64,000 bases of DNA from Sphingomonadales bacterium. GTDB lineage: Bacteria > Pseudomonadota > Alphaproteobacteria > Sphingomonadales > Sphingomonadaceae. A program made the translations under genes and the position numbers. The notes below the pieces were generated by a model. It was given only the letters and a program-made list of their open reading frames with translations, ran no database searches and was not told the origin of the DNA. Below, piece by piece: positions 63,094 to 64,000 of this stretch (positions are counted from its first letter, which is position 1; every line of letters starts with the position of its first letter). The stretch covers positions 1 through 64,000 of the forward strand of contig JADKCA010000007.1 in the NCBI GenBank assembly GCA_016714795.1, in the 5' to 3' direction.

Positions 63094-64000
63094 TCAATGC
63101 GCCACCGCTGCTGCCGCCGCTTCATCGATCAGCCGACCGTTGCGGAAGCGATCCAGATTGAACGGCGCGTTGATGCGGTGCGGCTCGTCCTTCGCCATGG
63201 TGTAGGCGAGCAGATCACCTGCGCCCGGCGTCGCCTTGAAGCCGCCCGTGCCCCAGCCGCAATTGACGTACAACCCTTTGACTGGTGTCTTGCCGAGGAT
63301 CGGCGAACGATCTGGCGTGACATCGACAATCCCGCCCCAGGTGCGCAGCATCCGCATCCGGCGGAAGATCGGGAAAATTTCGCAGATGGCCGCGATATTA
63401 TGCTCCAATATGTGAAGCGCCCCGCGCTGCGAATAGCTGACATATTGATCCGTGCCCGCGCCGATCACCAGTTCGCCTTTGTCGGACTGGCTCATATAGG
63501 CATGCACCGTGTTCGACATGACAACGCAGGGGAAAACGGGCTTCACGGGTTCGGAGACGAGCGCCTGCAGCGGATAGCTTTCGAGCGGAAAATCCAGCCC
63601 CGCCATCTGCATGACGACCGACGTATTGCCCGCCGCCGACACGCCAACCTTCTTCGACGCGATAAAGCCGCGTTCGGTTTCCACGCCTTCAATCGCGCCG
63701 TCCGCGCCGCGCCTTATGCCTGTGACGGCACAATTCTGGATGATGTCGACGCCCAGCCGGGCCGCTGCGCGCGCATAGCCCCACGCCACGCTGTCATGCC
63801 GCGCGGTGCCGCCGCGCCGTTGCAGTGCTGCGCCCAGAACAGGGTAGCGCGCGCCCGGATCGATGGAGAGCGGCGGGCAATAAGCCTTGGCCTCCTCAGG
63901 GGTCAGCCATTCATTGTCGACACCGTTCAGCCGATTGGCATGGATGTGGCGCTTGAAGCTTTGCACATCATGCACATTGTGCGCGAGCATCATCACCCCG
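63094..64000 (-). CDS. soxB: Sarcosine oxidase, beta subunit, C-terminal part (partial)
   Basis: The frame continues beyond the window edge at 64000, so about 302 C-terminal residues are seen of roughly 415. It shows the flavoprotein oxidase region SNTVHAYMSQSDKGELVIGAGTDQY, WGGIVDVTPDRSPILGKTPVKGLYVNCGWGTGGFKATPGAG, and HRINAPFNLDRFRNGRLIDE, typical of SoxB, which carries covalent FMN and FAD. First gene of the chromosomal operon that continues to the right. Confidence 0.95.
   Translation of the reverse strand, partial: GVMMLAHNVHDVQSFKRHIHANRLNGVDNEWLTPEEAKAYCPPLSIDPGARYPVLGAALQRRGGTARHDSVAWGYARAAARLGVDIIQNCAVTGIRRGADGAIEGVETERGFIASKKVGVSAAGNTSVVMQMAGLDFPLESYPLQALVSEPVKPVFPCVVMSNTVHAYMSQSDKGELVIGAGTDQYVSYSQRGALHILEHNIAAICEIFPIFRRMRMLRTWGGIVDVTPDRSPILGKTPVKGLYVNCGWGTGGFKATPGAGDLLAYTMAKDEPHRINAPFNLDRFRNGRLIDEAAAAAVAH

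Noticed and set aside
1..64000. CRISPR arrays or complete rRNA/tRNA genes
   Set aside because: No regular repeat-spacer series and no complete tRNA or rRNA was seen; only the partial tRNA-Lys at 59071-59116.

Overview
The window looks like the genome of a sphingomonad-type alphaproteobacterium. It is GC-rich, has large TonB-dependent receptors, a mannonate dehydratase whose catalytic residues fall at the published positions of the Novosphingobium aromaticivorans enzyme, and a conjugation backbone (DUF736, DUF2840, DUF2274, TrbK-alt) common in that group. The genus cannot be fixed from the sequence alone. Nearly the whole window (1 to about 59,116) reads as the right-hand part of an integrative and conjugative element (ICE). 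The last 4.9 kb is ordinary chromosome carrying a sarcosine oxidase operon.

Layout. 1-1482: element backbone (3' end of a toprim-domain gene, a DUF2493 gene). 1711-20398: a catabolic cargo island for a sulfated and/or glucuronate-containing glycan. It holds a formylglycine-generating enzyme, TonB receptor, sulfatase, exported TIM-barrel protein, Gfo/Idh/MocA oxidoreductase, MFS transporter, KDG kinase, GH79 glucuronidase, mannonate dehydratase, GntR regulator, uronate isomerase, fructuronate reductase and GH3 glucosidase. Its right edge abuts an IS3-family transposase remnant. 20955-26299: regulatory and replication module (small genes, DUF736, XRE, DUF2285 proteins, an excisionase-like HTH, RepA with three downstream iteron-like repeats, DUF2840). 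26296-32420: TraF-like peptidase, DUF736, transglycosylase, relaxase, TraG coupling protein, RHH protein. 32498-38239, opposite strand: a defence insert of AbiEi/AbiEii and a 1380-aa restriction-modification fusion. 38514-48162: trbBCDEJKLFGI plus DUF2274. 48150-57343: a second cargo, a (thio)hydantoin-type operon with racemase, DUF917 protein, hydantoinase/oxoprolinase, its own TonB receptor, a LysR regulator and a MalT-like regulator. 57553-58896: tyrosine integrase, followed by a 46-bp 3' fragment of tRNA-Lys(CTT) that marks the attachment site. 59460-64000: chromosomal soxG, soxA, soxD and partial soxB.

How the genes fit together. The cargo island encodes a nearly complete route. The TonB receptor imports a glycan. 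The sulfatase (activated by the formylglycine-generating enzyme), GH79 and GH3 trim it. Glucuronate then passes through UxaC, UxuB, ManD and KdgK to 2-keto-3-deoxy-6-phosphogluconate. KDPG aldolase is not in the window and is presumably supplied by the host Entner-Doudoroff pathway. The conjugation genes cover every expected VirB/VirD4-type function, so the element should be self-transmissible if its frameshifted genes are really intact.

Caveat. Seven genes carry ten apparent single-step frameshifts, mostly one-base changes in short homopolymers, and restoring one base rebuilds a normal protein. This pattern suggests residual sequencing error rather than decay. These genes are listed as pseudogenes as the sequence stands.
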